Source: Diplonema japonicum
Lineage: Eukaryota; Euglenozoa; Diplonemea; Diplonemida; Diplonemidae
DNA: 64,000 nucleotides
Assembly (NCBI GenBank): GCA_964019335.1
Contig: OZ025743.1
Coordinates: forward strand, 310,001 to 374,000
Reading direction: 5' to 3'
A program made the translations under genes and the position numbers. Position 1 is the stretch's first letter, and each line of letters begins with the position of its first letter. Below are positions 10,501 through 19,299 of the stretch, piece by piece. The notes beneath the pieces were generated by a model. The model saw only the letters and a program-made list of their open reading frames with translations, made no database searches and had not been told where the DNA came from.

Positions 10501-12033
10501 AGCGTACCCATGCGAGGAGTTCTTCGGCTGCAGAAACTTCTCCGTAATGCTTATAACCCAGCGCAACACCTGCTCATCGTCGTAAGAAAGAAGCCTGAAC
10601 ACGAACTCGGCGCCCTCCTTGCAGCCAAACACAACGCCAAGCAATCGAATAGTCTCGTGTGTGCACGGGTGCGTGTCGTTCAACCTCACACACGACATCA
10701 CCGTTTTCACGATGATATGCTTGCAGCTCTCCACAGCATTGGGGATTATCAGCGAGACCTTTCCTTTAAAGGGAATGAGGTAATCAGACAAAAGCCGCAG
10801 GTACTTGTTCAGAATGGAATGGTACGTCAGCTGGTTCGGCTGGGCTTTGGACACTGCGATGAGCTGTGGCCACCGTGTCAAGAAGGCGTTCGAGGACAAC
10901 GGGTGGTGATGGTAGTACGTCGCACTCTCAAGGATGATCCTGTTGAAGATCCCGTGAAGCTGCATGTCTGCAGCAAGAGCGAGAGACTCCTCAGAGAACA
11001 AGGTGTCGATTTCGATTAACGCGAGGTCCAAACATGAGGTGCTGTGAAGTGTTTCAAGTAGAAATGCAACCAGTGTCCGCAAACCAGCCGTTTTGACCTG
11101 AGTCTCGGTTCCTTCGGCGGATGTGGATTGTTGCTGGCCTTGCCGCAGGTTTTTCGACTCCGCACCCACACCCGCGTCACGTTTGCATCGCAGCAACCTG
11201 CGAAGGTCCTTCAGAACATAGCCCTGGCCTATGGTGTGCGCTAGCTTCATGACGGAGTCCTGATAACCCGATCTGGCGTTTTGGGTCCCGACTTCCTTGA
11301 AGATGAGAGACATGTCATTGGTGGATATCTGCCAATTGCTTAACATTGGCCGTTGGTTTTTGCCCTTCACAAGCCGCATCACGCGTGTAGGGGATTGGTG
11401 GTTGTCCTGTGTCACCTCGGGCGATATTGCCAGGGTGGGGATTTTCAACACCTTTCCGTTCGCACCTGCAACACACACACTGCTGTTTGGTGATGCCTGT
11501 GCTTGCGGTGACGACAGTCTAGGCGGCGGCCTGACTGGGATAGTAGGGGAGATCGAGGAGCTAGGCGGCTCGCATGGTTCTGTTTTAGGGAGCATTAAGA
11601 ATCTTTTGTAAAATTGCGAGAGTACAGAGGCCGCTTCGCAAGCCTTCAGCACCTTGACGGCCTTGGGGTTGCTCGATACGATACACGCGATAAGCCGCAC
11701 TACGGTGATGTTTTCATCTGCAGTCCGCGCCTGTCGGATGATCCCCAGAAGTAGTTTGAATAAACCTGCCAACACCTTCTCCTGGCCCCCCACCACCTTT
11801 AGAGATACCTTCGCCACAATTTCCACGCAAACATCTTGCTGCACCTTGCATAGTACTTCGAACAACCCTTCGCGCACCCAGCACTCTCCTGGTACCACGT
11901 CGCACTCCTTGGATATTTGTTCTATCACATCACGCACTGCCCCCTCGTCCGGACTCCCTTTCAGTTTGTTGATCAGATTCCGTACCTTCAACTGCTCAGG
12001 GATATCCATTTTTACATTGCCATACAGAGCCAT
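7507..12033 (-). CDS. HEAT-like repeat protein kinase with phosphatase-like tail
   Basis: 1508 residues. The first ~850 residues look like a helical HEAT/ARM solenoid with low-complexity inserts (proline/serine, alanine and lysine runs). A protein kinase domain lies at about 865-1150: glycine loop GKAGCGGFGS near residue 871, VAVK lysine, catalytic loop HFDIKCGNI near 982 (Phe where most kinases have Arg, Asp kept), DFG near 1003, and PPE in place of APE. It therefore looks catalytically competent though divergent. The last ~300 residues contain a segment (APNLYVTN, then KVLIIGQGDRPLCIAVLYLV) laid out like a dual-specificity phosphatase but without the HCxxxxxR catalytic loop, hence perhaps a pseudophosphatase; that part is tentative. 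The start at 12033 sits just downstream of a C-run on the coding strand. Exact kinase family not determined. Confidence 0.8.
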   Translation of the reverse strand: MALYGNVKMDIPEQLKVRNLINKLKGSPDEGAVRDVIEQISKECDVVPGECWVREGLFEVLCKVQQDVCVEIVAKVSLKVVGGQEKVLAGLFKLLLGIIRQARTADENITVVRLIACIVSSNPKAVKVLKACEAASVLSQFYKRFLMLPKTEPCEPPSSSISPTIPVRPPPRLSSPQAQASPNSSVCVAGANGKVLKIPTLAISPEVTQDNHQSPTRVMRLVKGKNQRPMLSNWQISTNDMSLIFKEVGTQNARSGYQDSVMKLAHTIGQGYVLKDLRRLLRCKRDAGVGAESKNLRQGQQQSTSAEGTETQVKTAGLRTLVAFLLETLHSTSCLDLALIEIDTLFSEESLALAADMQLHGIFNRIILESATYYHHHPLSSNAFLTRWPQLIAVSKAQPNQLTYHSILNKYLRLLSDYLIPFKGKVSLIIPNAVESCKHIIVKTVMSCVRLNDTHPCTHETIRLLGVVFGCKEGAEFVFRLLSYDDEQVLRWVISITEKFLQPKNSSHGYAEVLCEFWLAYVKSADQSSRPNLKSLDFLVSPYVGLVPLWLVHSDLFSFTRVKITLLKLVLALLASKSPTPLCDKSATASYARLHFVASLQMYHNSYLGGGDAVYSNEKLCRMHLKCLAVMLCRGGYVKTKVGQLGLLGILLEEVCLESTSEDRRTCLVEEEAEEPDVNVATPSSTTLPPLPLPLPLSVGKNKPLIPVLQLRNAAASSWGVTPPMMMSALSAPSSVRKAAVPAAAAAMKKQKNRDAALSQEVLSDPDAYRDYEKSLRPLYTHTKVHKWVVLTILVIVVDPDPKGAVDSRYGRETFGVLAEHLNHPENDRVVCMVLKALKKLGNRVRDRAEILLKALYNGAGNGRWFKTRGKAGCGGFGSVAMCEAVGSKGATIVAVKQIPTGGDNVPDLVSEVAIMTDLKDSGGLVLELLDFGLDETYSFTIVTPLWPISLKAYRATHGVPKNLREMYLQALDAVEYIHKKSVIHFDIKCGNILLSSEVSICLADFGEALYTTEGERFRKRARGTECIRPPEVVRTYHKDYDRRRLNDAFPSEKIDVWGLGCMLYEVVSGKYLFDPENFGEFFSLLTDPGTSILTAEAEECLERAGKAFPKYLKMHLVRDPCSRPTVSDIKRMEFPSSCSVVASGNVLHGAAAAAAAPRERDKITRIRSSSVTLSDLRWLAPRSGTGVHSTDPATDETTTVNPLEVAPNLYVTNVSPGSKQAAIPDIKFTYHVSLLKGSLPGVEPEAVDYLGSALASSITPTGSLPVVRCSVPKPSTPTCKPVREALVNTLQTIRKKCLRQGSKVLIIGQGDRPLCIAVLYLVVVYGMEGLRASLYFWRFPELVPLMRQYDSRPHFLTLLYFLDFLGSGSGGCAVSKQALPRPHRHTPSWCCCPCGAVSIPRQSKTPCPMMVEPPSVWLPHLAQVASFYAFSEPWSLAVTTTPLSPQLLTSLKEHGGVFLCDVCAYPMCSKDSVGGCIVNTTLRNHKEVQDMRPQALQRFREGVKGHG

Positions 12034-12859
12034 ATATTAGGGGGGGGGGGGGGGGGGGGGGATGGGATTTGGCTAGACCCAGAGCCCTGCTTTGTTGAGT
12101 TCCCGATTGAAATTGAGGAAAAAAGAGTGGGAAGGGGGGGGAAGAAACCCCCTGGGCCAGTTATTTTTTTTTCTTCTTTTTCTTTTTTTTTTTTTTTTTT
12201 AATTACATCATGTAACATGTAACGAAAACCAAAAGAAGAAGAAGAAAAAAAAAAAAAAGCCAAGCTTTTGCACTGGGGGGAAGGGGGAGAACGGGAAAAA
12301 AAAAGAGGAAAAAACTCGGTCTTTTTAACATCAAGGTGACAGAAGCCAAACGGCTTTCCCTCGCGGTTGGGTGGGGGGGCATCTTTGAGATAGACCCGGT
12401 CAAGGTCTTGCTGCTCCATTCCATCCGAGAAAAAAAAGAAAATGTAGTATTTAAGTTCTCCAGTACACCTACGCCCAAGACCTTTCGTGACACGTGGGAA
12501 AGTAGGAACTCAAAAAACAAAGGGGCGGGGGCGGGGATGTAATAAAACGACTCTCGTTTACCCCCCCCCAAAAAAAACAACATGAGTCATTTTCTAATAA
12601 TAATACCATTTTTTTTTTTCTTCCTCAGTCAAAGCATAAGGGTTAGTTGGTGTGCATAATCGTAAACCGGGAAGATATGTTTTTTTTTTTTTTTCTTTTT
12701 TTTTCTTGAAGCAGTATGTGCCTGACGACAATCAACGCATCTTGTGTCCGATCCTATCTGTCGTGGTGGCCTTCGGGGTCGCGAAGACTGGAGTAACTAG
12801 TGATGGAGTGGTGTGGGTTCCAAGTCTGCTAATTCCCTGTACCTAAAGAAAAGAGGAGA
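12034..12859. other. Intergenic, homopolymer-rich
   Basis: Contains a G-run at about 12039-12060, several A/T runs, and one copy of a dispersed repeat (listed separately). No supported gene. Confidence 0.7.
12317..12420 (-). repeat. Dispersed repeat, copy A (short form)
   Basis: One end carries AACATCAAGGTGACA (plus strand, about 12327-12341), the other TAGACCCGG followed by TCAAGGTCTTGCTG (about 12391-12413). The same two end blocks bracket copy B (23586-23882), and the first block is shared with copy C (52914). Copy A is about 100 bp against about 300 bp in copy B, so it appears internally deleted. Possibly SINE-like; no coding capacity. Confidence 0.6.
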
Positions 12860-14929
12860 CTAAAACGCGTGCTGCGCCGTTGTCAAGTGGCATCTCTTCC
12901 TGAGTAAGGCTGCTCGGTCAAAGCCTCGACCCGATTCAGGGGGCAGCCTCCTCAGCTTGTACAGCGTGGCGTACGCCTCGTGGATGTACTCTTGCTGCGG
13001 GTGTGCTAGCAGTGCGGTGATGGCAAGCCCCATGGAATATCTCAAACCCTGGTCTGCGCCCGGATGCCCACCTGCCCCTGGACGGCGTGGAAAGTTCTTG
13101 GAAGGGTCCTGCGAGGCCACCTTGCCCACAAACTGTGAAAGCAGCGCGAGAACCTCGCTCTGTTGCGAGCCGATCGGGTGTGCGTTTAACAAGCGAGCAG
13201 CACCTACGGTAGCTTCCATGAGGATCTCCCCTTGCTGCGTGCGTTTCATGTCGCCGTTGATATTTGGAACATCGTGCACACCACGCTGCAAGGTGTTGCT
13301 CAGAACCCCAAACACACTCTTAACCACAACATCGACTGTTGTGCTGCTGCCGATCACGCACAAGGCAGCGAGACACCCTGCCTTCACATTGCAGCAACCC
13401 GTCCTCACTGCCGAGTTCATGTTGACCACACCAGCAACATGGTACCCAATACTCTTCCCACCGACGGTCCGGGTTTGATACTTCAACGAAGTCCCCTTCG
13501 GTGCCAGCAGCGACTGGAGGACAACACCATTCGTTGTTACCGTTCTACTCCCCTTAGAGGTCTCGACTATGCCTGTTTCTACTTTCGCATCGGACGGGAA
13601 TATTTCCGGGAGTGTAACTAAATTCGGCGTGAAGATGTCCTCATTGCGAACGAACACGGATGTAAGGGCGTCTGTCACCTGAACGAGGAGCTTCTCATCT
13701 GTAAGTGCGGACCAATCACCGACGTCTGCAAAGGCAATTGCGACGGCGGAGGCAATTTGCGGTATTTTTTCAGACGCGCGGAGCGTTTTGACAAGCTCCT
13801 CGATCACATTGCCGACGTCGTAACCCCTCTTCATCCCTGTGTACAGCAAAGCGGCAAAACCATGGCGGGCTGTACGGACCAGCTCAGGAACGCCGGACGC
13901 CAACATCCCCGACAGGAACTGCCTCCCAACATGATCAGCTGACGAACTACCCTTCGACAACGCGATCTCATAGACAAGCGAAACACGTGTGTGTTCTGAC
14001 AGAACACATTTCTGCATTTCCGATTTGGCAGTGGTGAACTCTCTGGCGGTGCTTGGTGCCGCACCGTTTAACCACGAAACAATATATTCACAAATAACGG
14101 ATTTGTGCGCGTCCTTCGTATAAGAAGGGTTCCAAGAGAGTGTGGTGTATGGCGATGCAATCTCTACCCTGAGAAACTCGTACTTAAACATCCATCTGCG
14201 CGTGCTGCTTGTGTTGTTCATCCCACGATGGAAGAGGTCGTAATGCACAATGAGTAGGGTACCAGCCTTACACGTCATTTGTGTTTCGGCAGTGGACCAA
14301 TCTTGTTGCGCTCTGGTCAGGTCGGATCCTTCTAAATGCCGTGAATCAAATCCACCTTCTGAAGCATAGTACTGCGATCCAGGGATTATTGAAGTTGCTG
14401 CCATTTCAATAGGTGTATCTTGAGGGTAGTACATTGCCATGACCCACCATGGGGTGTGGTGGCGGTGTCCTTCAAATCCAAAGAAACTATCTTTATGTAC
14501 TGTTTGGCATTTGCTGCCGGGGTCGTTGTTCATTCCAATGACGTGGGGGTGGAGGATGTACTTGTCGCCGAGGATGGACCGCAGGGCAGTTTTTACCTTT
14601 TTTGTCTCGATTACAGCACGGAGTTCGGGTGCCTCAGCGATGCAGTTGTTCCCGATGGGTGTGTGATTACGCACGCCCTCGCCGACCCCTTCACGCAGCA
14701 TGGCCGCATTGTTGAGCTCTATTATATTTTTATTCGTTTCATCATTGCCTACATTCTCCAGCAGGACGTACCCGTTGGCCAGAAACCCCAGTATGTCGTT
14801 TTCGGGGAGCTTTTCTGCTGGATCGACAGATGTTGGTGGTGGTGGTGGTGGGACCACAGCCGGTTGTTTTGCAGCCTCTGCTGTTTTCCTTTTGCCTTTC
14901 AGTTTTTTTTTGCACGGGGTAATTTGCAT
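12860..14929 (-). CDS. PhyH-like 2-oxoglutarate/Fe(II) dioxygenase with helical C-terminal extension
   Basis: 689 residues. A lysine-rich start and proline run are followed at about 40-290 by a phytanoyl-CoA dioxygenase-type domain. The HxD iron-binding pair is seen in TVHKDSFFGF, the distal His in HYDLFHRGMNN, and a downstream Arg in RRWMFKYEF that would bind 2-oxoglutarate. The C-terminal ~400 residues look like HEAT/ARM helices, an unusual addition since PhyH proteins are normally about 300 residues. Expected role: oxidative hydroxylation of a lipid or small molecule; substrate unknown. The start codon is preceded directly by an A-rich run on the coding strand. Confidence 0.75.
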   Translation of the reverse strand: MQITPCKKKLKGKRKTAEAAKQPAVVPPPPPPTSVDPAEKLPENDILGFLANGYVLLENVGNDETNKNIIELNNAAMLREGVGEGVRNHTPIGNNCIAEAPELRAVIETKKVKTALRSILGDKYILHPHVIGMNNDPGSKCQTVHKDSFFGFEGHRHHTPWWVMAMYYPQDTPIEMAATSIIPGSQYYASEGGFDSRHLEGSDLTRAQQDWSTAETQMTCKAGTLLIVHYDLFHRGMNNTSSTRRWMFKYEFLRVEIASPYTTLSWNPSYTKDAHKSVICEYIVSWLNGAAPSTAREFTTAKSEMQKCVLSEHTRVSLVYEIALSKGSSSADHVGRQFLSGMLASGVPELVRTARHGFAALLYTGMKRGYDVGNVIEELVKTLRASEKIPQIASAVAIAFADVGDWSALTDEKLLVQVTDALTSVFVRNEDIFTPNLVTLPEIFPSDAKVETGIVETSKGSRTVTTNGVVLQSLLAPKGTSLKYQTRTVGGKSIGYHVAGVVNMNSAVRTGCCNVKAGCLAALCVIGSSTTVDVVVKSVFGVLSNTLQRGVHDVPNINGDMKRTQQGEILMEATVGAARLLNAHPIGSQQSEVLALLSQFVGKVASQDPSKNFPRRPGAGGHPGADQGLRYSMGLAITALLAHPQQEYIHEAYATLYKLRRLPPESGRGFDRAALLRKRCHLTTAQHAF

Positions 14930-15690
14930 TTTTTTTCTTTTTTTTTTTTCGTGTCTTGGGAAAATATAAGCATGGTTGGAAAAAAAAAGGGGGGGGTTGT
15001 TATATATTTAGGTTAAAAAAAGGGGGTAATGCAATATGGGAGGTATTAAAAAAAAAGAAAATATTATAGAAAAAAAAACTGGGTAATATTAGAGGGGGGG
15101 GGGGGGTGATTTTTTTTTAAAAGAAAAATATTGTTAGCACTCTTTAAATGAAAGATGGGAAGATGGGGGATGGGTGGGGGGGTGGTTAAAAAAAGAAAAA
15201 CTGTTAAAACCGGCGTGTAAAAAAAAGGGGGGGAATAAGTTTTGTATTAAAAAGAAAAGCGAGCACCGGTCTTTTTTTTTTCTTTTTGGATTTTGCTCTC
15301 GAAAATCACATAAAAAAATAGATTTTTTATAGAAGGGAGGGGGGGGGGGGGAGAAGAAAAGTGAAAGAGAACCTCCACCTCTCCGAGAATAGCAAACAAT
15401 ATATGGAAAAATGGAAAATATGAAGAAAAGAAAAGAAAAAAAAAAGAAAAAAAAAACAATAAATATAAGAGATAAAAAAGGCCGGTGTTAGTGGCGCTCC
15501 GAGAAGAAAAAAAAAGAAAAAGAAAAAAGGGCAGAAAGTAAACCTTTTTTTTTTTTTTTTTTTTTTAAAAAAATGTATCCAACTCAATCGCATTTCATTC
15601 CCTTGTGCGATAAAAAAAGAAAAAAAAAAAAAAAAAAAAAAAAGTGTGTGCACCGCGATGAGGCGTTAAAAAGGGACAGATTAAAAAACC
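14930..15690. other. Intergenic, homopolymer-rich
   Basis: Long A, T and G runs (for example T at about 15546-15566 and A at about 15616-15643). Open frames here encode only lysine or phenylalanine runs. No gene seen. Confidence 0.7.
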
Positions 15691-16953
15691 CTACACCGCT
15701 CCACAAACAGCAGCGACCTTCCCCACAATGCGAGCGGCATCATTGCCAGTATACCCACACAAATCCGCCCCGATTCTCGAATATTTCAAAGAATAGTCGG
15801 TGTAGCCTCCACAATGCACCACCACCGCAGTGTGAAATTCCTTCAAACATAAAAGAGTGGGTTTGTCGAGCGTGTAACGAACCGCATGCGGAGGGAAAGA
15901 TTCTAAAATAGAAGCGAAGAGGGTGTCCGCCTTCCGCCTTTTATCAACTTCCCCCAGCAAACCTGCAAGAGTTCCCTCAGAAGGGTACCGAAGGTAATTG
16001 TAATACTTCAAGTGTAGCATAACGTCGCGTGAAGAAACAGACGACAGTTCAACATCAGCTACAGAGGTTACATTTTGCGTGTCGCCGTGCCCTTCAAAGA
16101 CAGCAGCGGGTTTGGTAGAGATGGCGACCTCCCCGTATTGCATAACATGCGACTTCGCTGTTAAGTTTCTGACGATTAGGTACTGCTTCTCAAGGGTCTC
16201 TTTGAACAGATCAGTAGTATCCGCGTTCTGCATCCAGTTCACGCTGTAAAGGTCGCCGAGGCAGGTTCCCAGAGCAACACCATTGATCTCATCGTTTGGA
16301 GGGCAGTACGTTCCCCAAGAAGATTCCTGTGCGTCAGCAGCAGTGGTGACATAAATAGACAGGTTCGAGGGAAGGTTTTGAAACATAGATCCTGCTTCGC
16401 AAGCTTCCATGTAAAACGCAAGATTTTTGTATTTTCTCCTTTCATGCATGTATTCCAATGTGTTTTGAAGTTGTGTAGCGTGGAGCAGCTCGCCTGACGG
16501 AAATGCCACGATACCCACACCACCGTGGTCTACAAAATTAACGAAAACAGTGTCATCTTTCGTGGTGTTTAAAACCCTACCAGAAGCGGTCTTATGGTCG
16601 CCTCGTAAAACAGCCAGGAAGTTGGTTACTGTAACGTTGGTTCCCTTGTAGTCCGGGTCGCAGTTTTTTCTTACGTTTTTACCGGGGTTGCCGTTTGCCG
16701 TTGGTTGGTTGAAGAGGGTTCCCACAAAGGGGTTGGAACCTGAGTCCCAAGCCACGTCGTCGAAGGACATGAGGATGATGTTCTCTCTCCTGTAGCCGCC
16801 CTTCACAAGGATCTGGAAGGCGTGACAGATGTCTGCCTGGTGTCGGTAGTTCTCGTACCCGTTGGACCCTGCAACTAGAACAGCGTAGTTGCCACCGTGA
16901 GCCAGTGTTGCTAGGCTGAGCAGGGCCGCTGACATGAGCGGGAGGGATTTCAT
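15691..16953 (-). CDS. Legumain-type asparaginyl endopeptidase (peptidase C13)
   Basis: 420 residues, close to the family norm. Residues 1-20 form a signal peptide ending in TLAHG. The mature start NYAVLVAGSNGYENYRHQAD is typical of legumain. The catalytic His is H143 in FVDHGGVGIVAFP and the catalytic Cys is C185 in FYMEACEAGSM. Downstream TTAADAQESSWGTYC and LGDLYSVNWM match legumain rather than the GPI transamidase subunit GPI8. The C-terminal ~130 residues correspond to the legumain stabilising prodomain. Expected: a lysosomal/vacuolar cysteine protease cleaving after Asn. On the coding strand an uninterrupted run of about 18 A lies directly before ATG. Confidence 0.92.
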   Translation of the reverse strand: MKSLPLMSAALLSLATLAHGGNYAVLVAGSNGYENYRHQADICHAFQILVKGGYRRENIILMSFDDVAWDSGSNPFVGTLFNQPTANGNPGKNVRKNCDPDYKGTNVTVTNFLAVLRGDHKTASGRVLNTTKDDTVFVNFVDHGGVGIVAFPSGELLHATQLQNTLEYMHERRKYKNLAFYMEACEAGSMFQNLPSNLSIYVTTAADAQESSWGTYCPPNDEINGVALGTCLGDLYSVNWMQNADTTDLFKETLEKQYLIVRNLTAKSHVMQYGEVAISTKPAAVFEGHGDTQNVTSVADVELSSVSSRDVMLHLKYYNYLRYPSEGTLAGLLGEVDKRRKADTLFASILESFPPHAVRYTLDKPTLLCLKEFHTAVVVHCGGYTDYSLKYSRIGADLCGYTGNDAARIVGKVAAVCGAV

Positions 16954-18162
16954 TTTTTTTTTTTTTTTTTTGAGAAAAAAACTTTTTTTTTCCCCCCTAG
17001 ACAGACAAGGAAGGAAAAAAAAAAAAAAAAAAAAAAAAAAGAAGAATTATTAAAAAATGCACTAGTGCTGTACAGGGGAGCGCACCTCGGACGAGATGTA
17101 GCTTCTGCATTTCCGTGTGTGTTCTTAAAGCGTGCGATGTGCAGCTTTACCCCCAGCCGGGGCACCCTGGGTAACTAAGATTCTGAGCTCGTGAAGTTTG
17201 CTGCCTGTTCGTCACCCTGAGGATCTGTAATAAGTGCTTCCTAGGGTGATACTGGTGATGACCGACGAGGAGGTCAACATCGAACAGCACATCTGATGTA
17301 CTTCTTTATATCACCATGGTCTCTCCCACTACCAAAAAAAAAAAGAAAAAAGAAAAAAAGAAAAAAGAAAAAAGAGAGAGAAAAATAAAGAAAACTTTTA
17401 TTTGTTTTTTTTTTTTCCCAATCCATAGACGGAGAGAGAGAAACCAGGGGGGGGGGGGGGGGGGGGACGGGGACAGGATATTGAGAGATTTTTTTTTTTT
17501 TGCTACTGCTATGCGCGATCTCTTCGTCCTTTTTTTTTCTGTAAAAAAAAAAAAAAAAGCACAAGCTATCATCACTTTTTTTTTCTTGTCATGATTTTTT
17601 TTTTCTTCTTCGTTCTCTGTCAAACACACGAAGATGCCCCCTCCGATTATTTTATTTTTCATCCAATTTATTTTTTTCTCTTCTTCTCTCGCTCCAACGA
17701 GGATAGGGAAGGCTGGGGGGAGGGTGGGGCAAAAAAAAAAAGAGAGAAAAATAAAATACATTGAATTCTGACAACGGGAAAAAAATAAACCTCCTCACCG
17801 TCACCACATCTATTACCAAGAAACAAGGGGGAGGTGCTTTTTTTTTTTTTTTTTTTTTTTTTGCATTTTTTTGGGAGAGTGGGGGAAAAGGGCGCAAGGT
17901 CTTATGACCCTAATAAAGCAAAAAAAAAAAAAAAAAACTTTTTTTGATGCGAAAATATGGGGGCGAGGGGAGGAAGTTTTTTTTTTAGCTACGGAACATC
18001 AGTTTTTTTTTTTCCTGCCTTCTTCTTCTTCTTCTTCTTCTTCTTCTTCTTCTTCTTCTTCTTCTTCTTCTTCTTCTTCTTCTTCTTCCTGCGTTACCAA
18101 ATCAGGCCATGAGTCATGGGCGAATACATCAACAACAACACAAAAAACTACCCAACATTCCT
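16954..18162. other. Intergenic with one unique-sequence island
   Basis: Mostly A, T and G runs, plus a (TTC)n tract at about 18019-18087. Between about 17055 and 17320 lies a non-repetitive island of normal composition with no convincing ORF on either strand. It could hold a non-coding RNA or gene remnant, but I could not match it to tRNA, 5S, U-snRNA or SRP features. Confidence 0.5.
18019..18087. repeat. TTC/GAA trinucleotide microsatellite
   Basis: About 22 uninterrupted TTC units on the plus strand (GAA on the strand of the neighbouring gene), just downstream of the 18163-19299 gene. Confidence 0.95.
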
Positions 18163-19299
18163 TTATATAAGCAAGGAGTTGTAAGATTTATCCCTTGTGT
18201 TTCCTTCCACAGGATCGAAAGGCCCACCGGATTTTCGGTGAGACGGGGACCCGAGGCTTTTAAGCATTTCGGCGTTGAGGTTAATCTTGGGCGATGACAA
18301 ATTGTTGAACGACGTGTTCCCCTGTTTGTACAATCCATCGGGAGCTGAGGCCCGTCTCGCATTTTGCCGGTTCCGGGATGTGCTCCACTCATCTTCCAAT
18401 GCTTCAAAATCTCGTACAAATTCTTTCCAGAAATTGTCTTTTTTATGCTGTCGATGCCGGTGTTGATGTTGGTGGCGGGTCTGGTAAGGGTACTCACTGT
18501 TGTGCCTCCTCAACCCTGCCTTCCCTTCATTATTGTGGGTAGTTACAACTTTTCTTTGAACCGGAGGTGAGGCATGGCGAATGGTTTGAACCGGCATGGT
18601 CGCCCTGACCTCCTCTTCTTTTTTCACAAAATTTCTCTGTTCTTCTGTTGGTTCCGGCCGTTTGTTCTCCACCACCGGTTGCTGCTTCTCAATTAAAGGG
18701 GGCTGAGGAAGATCCATCGGTAAAGGTGCTGGAACAATAGCTTCTTGAGGAGCACCTAATTTTGCCGGGGGTTGTTGGTGATCAAGTTGTCTAGGTGCTG
18801 TGGGTACAGACGGTCTGTGCAGACCCATTCTTTTAACCTTTGCAAGTTTTTCCTGCGGGCTTTCGTAGCTCATTCCTTTTGTGAATCTCGTCTTGGCACG
18901 AAGGTTGGTGCCTGCTTCTGCAGTTTCAATTGGAATTTTCTCGCCGTTTGTGTTTGCGCTATGGCACCGTGCTATCACCTCCGCAATGCCTTTTACTGAT
19001 GATGGGTCGTTCGATGAGGTTCGGTTCAGTTCTACCAAAAGACCGGGTTCGCCGCAAGATGACTTTGGGACCAACAGAAGCTGGTTGGATCGTGATTCTA
19101 TGATTTTCTCGATCTCTCTGATCCAAAAGGCGCGGCACAGCCGTTTGCCGTCGACAATGAGCACGAAGTCCTTCGTGACCACCAGGTGCCGACGCTCGAA
19201 CTTCTGCTTGCTGTTCATCTTGTCCACCGTGCAGAACGCGTAACACGTTGCGTCAGTCCCGCTCATTGGCGGGGTGCGCACCGTTGGAGGGTAACTCAT
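18163..19299 (-). CDS. Protein with N-terminal PH/TH1-like domain and disordered tail
   Basis: 378 residues. Residues about 18-115 show a beta-rich pattern (KFERRHLVVTKDFVLIVDGK, then IREIEKIIESR, then LLLVPK) like PH or myosin-I TH1 lipid-binding domains, which are common in euglenozoan proteins. The remainder is low-complexity and charged, rich in Pro, Gln, Arg and His (a histidine/arginine-rich stretch near residue 280), and probably disordered. Expected role: membrane or phosphoinositide binding; partner unknown. Ten A residues abut the ATG on the coding strand. Confidence 0.65.
   Translation of the reverse strand: MSYPPTVRTPPMSGTDATCYAFCTVDKMNSKQKFERRHLVVTKDFVLIVDGKRLCRAFWIREIEKIIESRSNQLLLVPKSSCGEPGLLVELNRTSSNDPSSVKGIAEVIARCHSANTNGEKIPIETAEAGTNLRAKTRFTKGMSYESPQEKLAKVKRMGLHRPSVPTAPRQLDHQQPPAKLGAPQEAIVPAPLPMDLPQPPLIEKQQPVVENKRPEPTEEQRNFVKKEEEVRATMPVQTIRHASPPVQRKVVTTHNNEGKAGLRRHNSEYPYQTRHQHQHRHRQHKKDNFWKEFVRDFEALEDEWSTSRNRQNARRASAPDGLYKQGNTSFNNLSSPKINLNAEMLKSLGSPSHRKSGGPFDPVEGNTRDKSYNSLLI

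Noticed and set aside
15691-16953. GPI transamidase subunit GPI8 as identity of the C13 protease
   Set aside because: The LGDLYSVNWM region and the long C-terminal prodomain match legumain, and there is no C-terminal membrane segment.
17255-17297. C/D box snoRNA (GTGATGA and CTGA)
   Set aside because: Boxes only about 40 bases apart, no terminal stem and no internal C'/D' pair.
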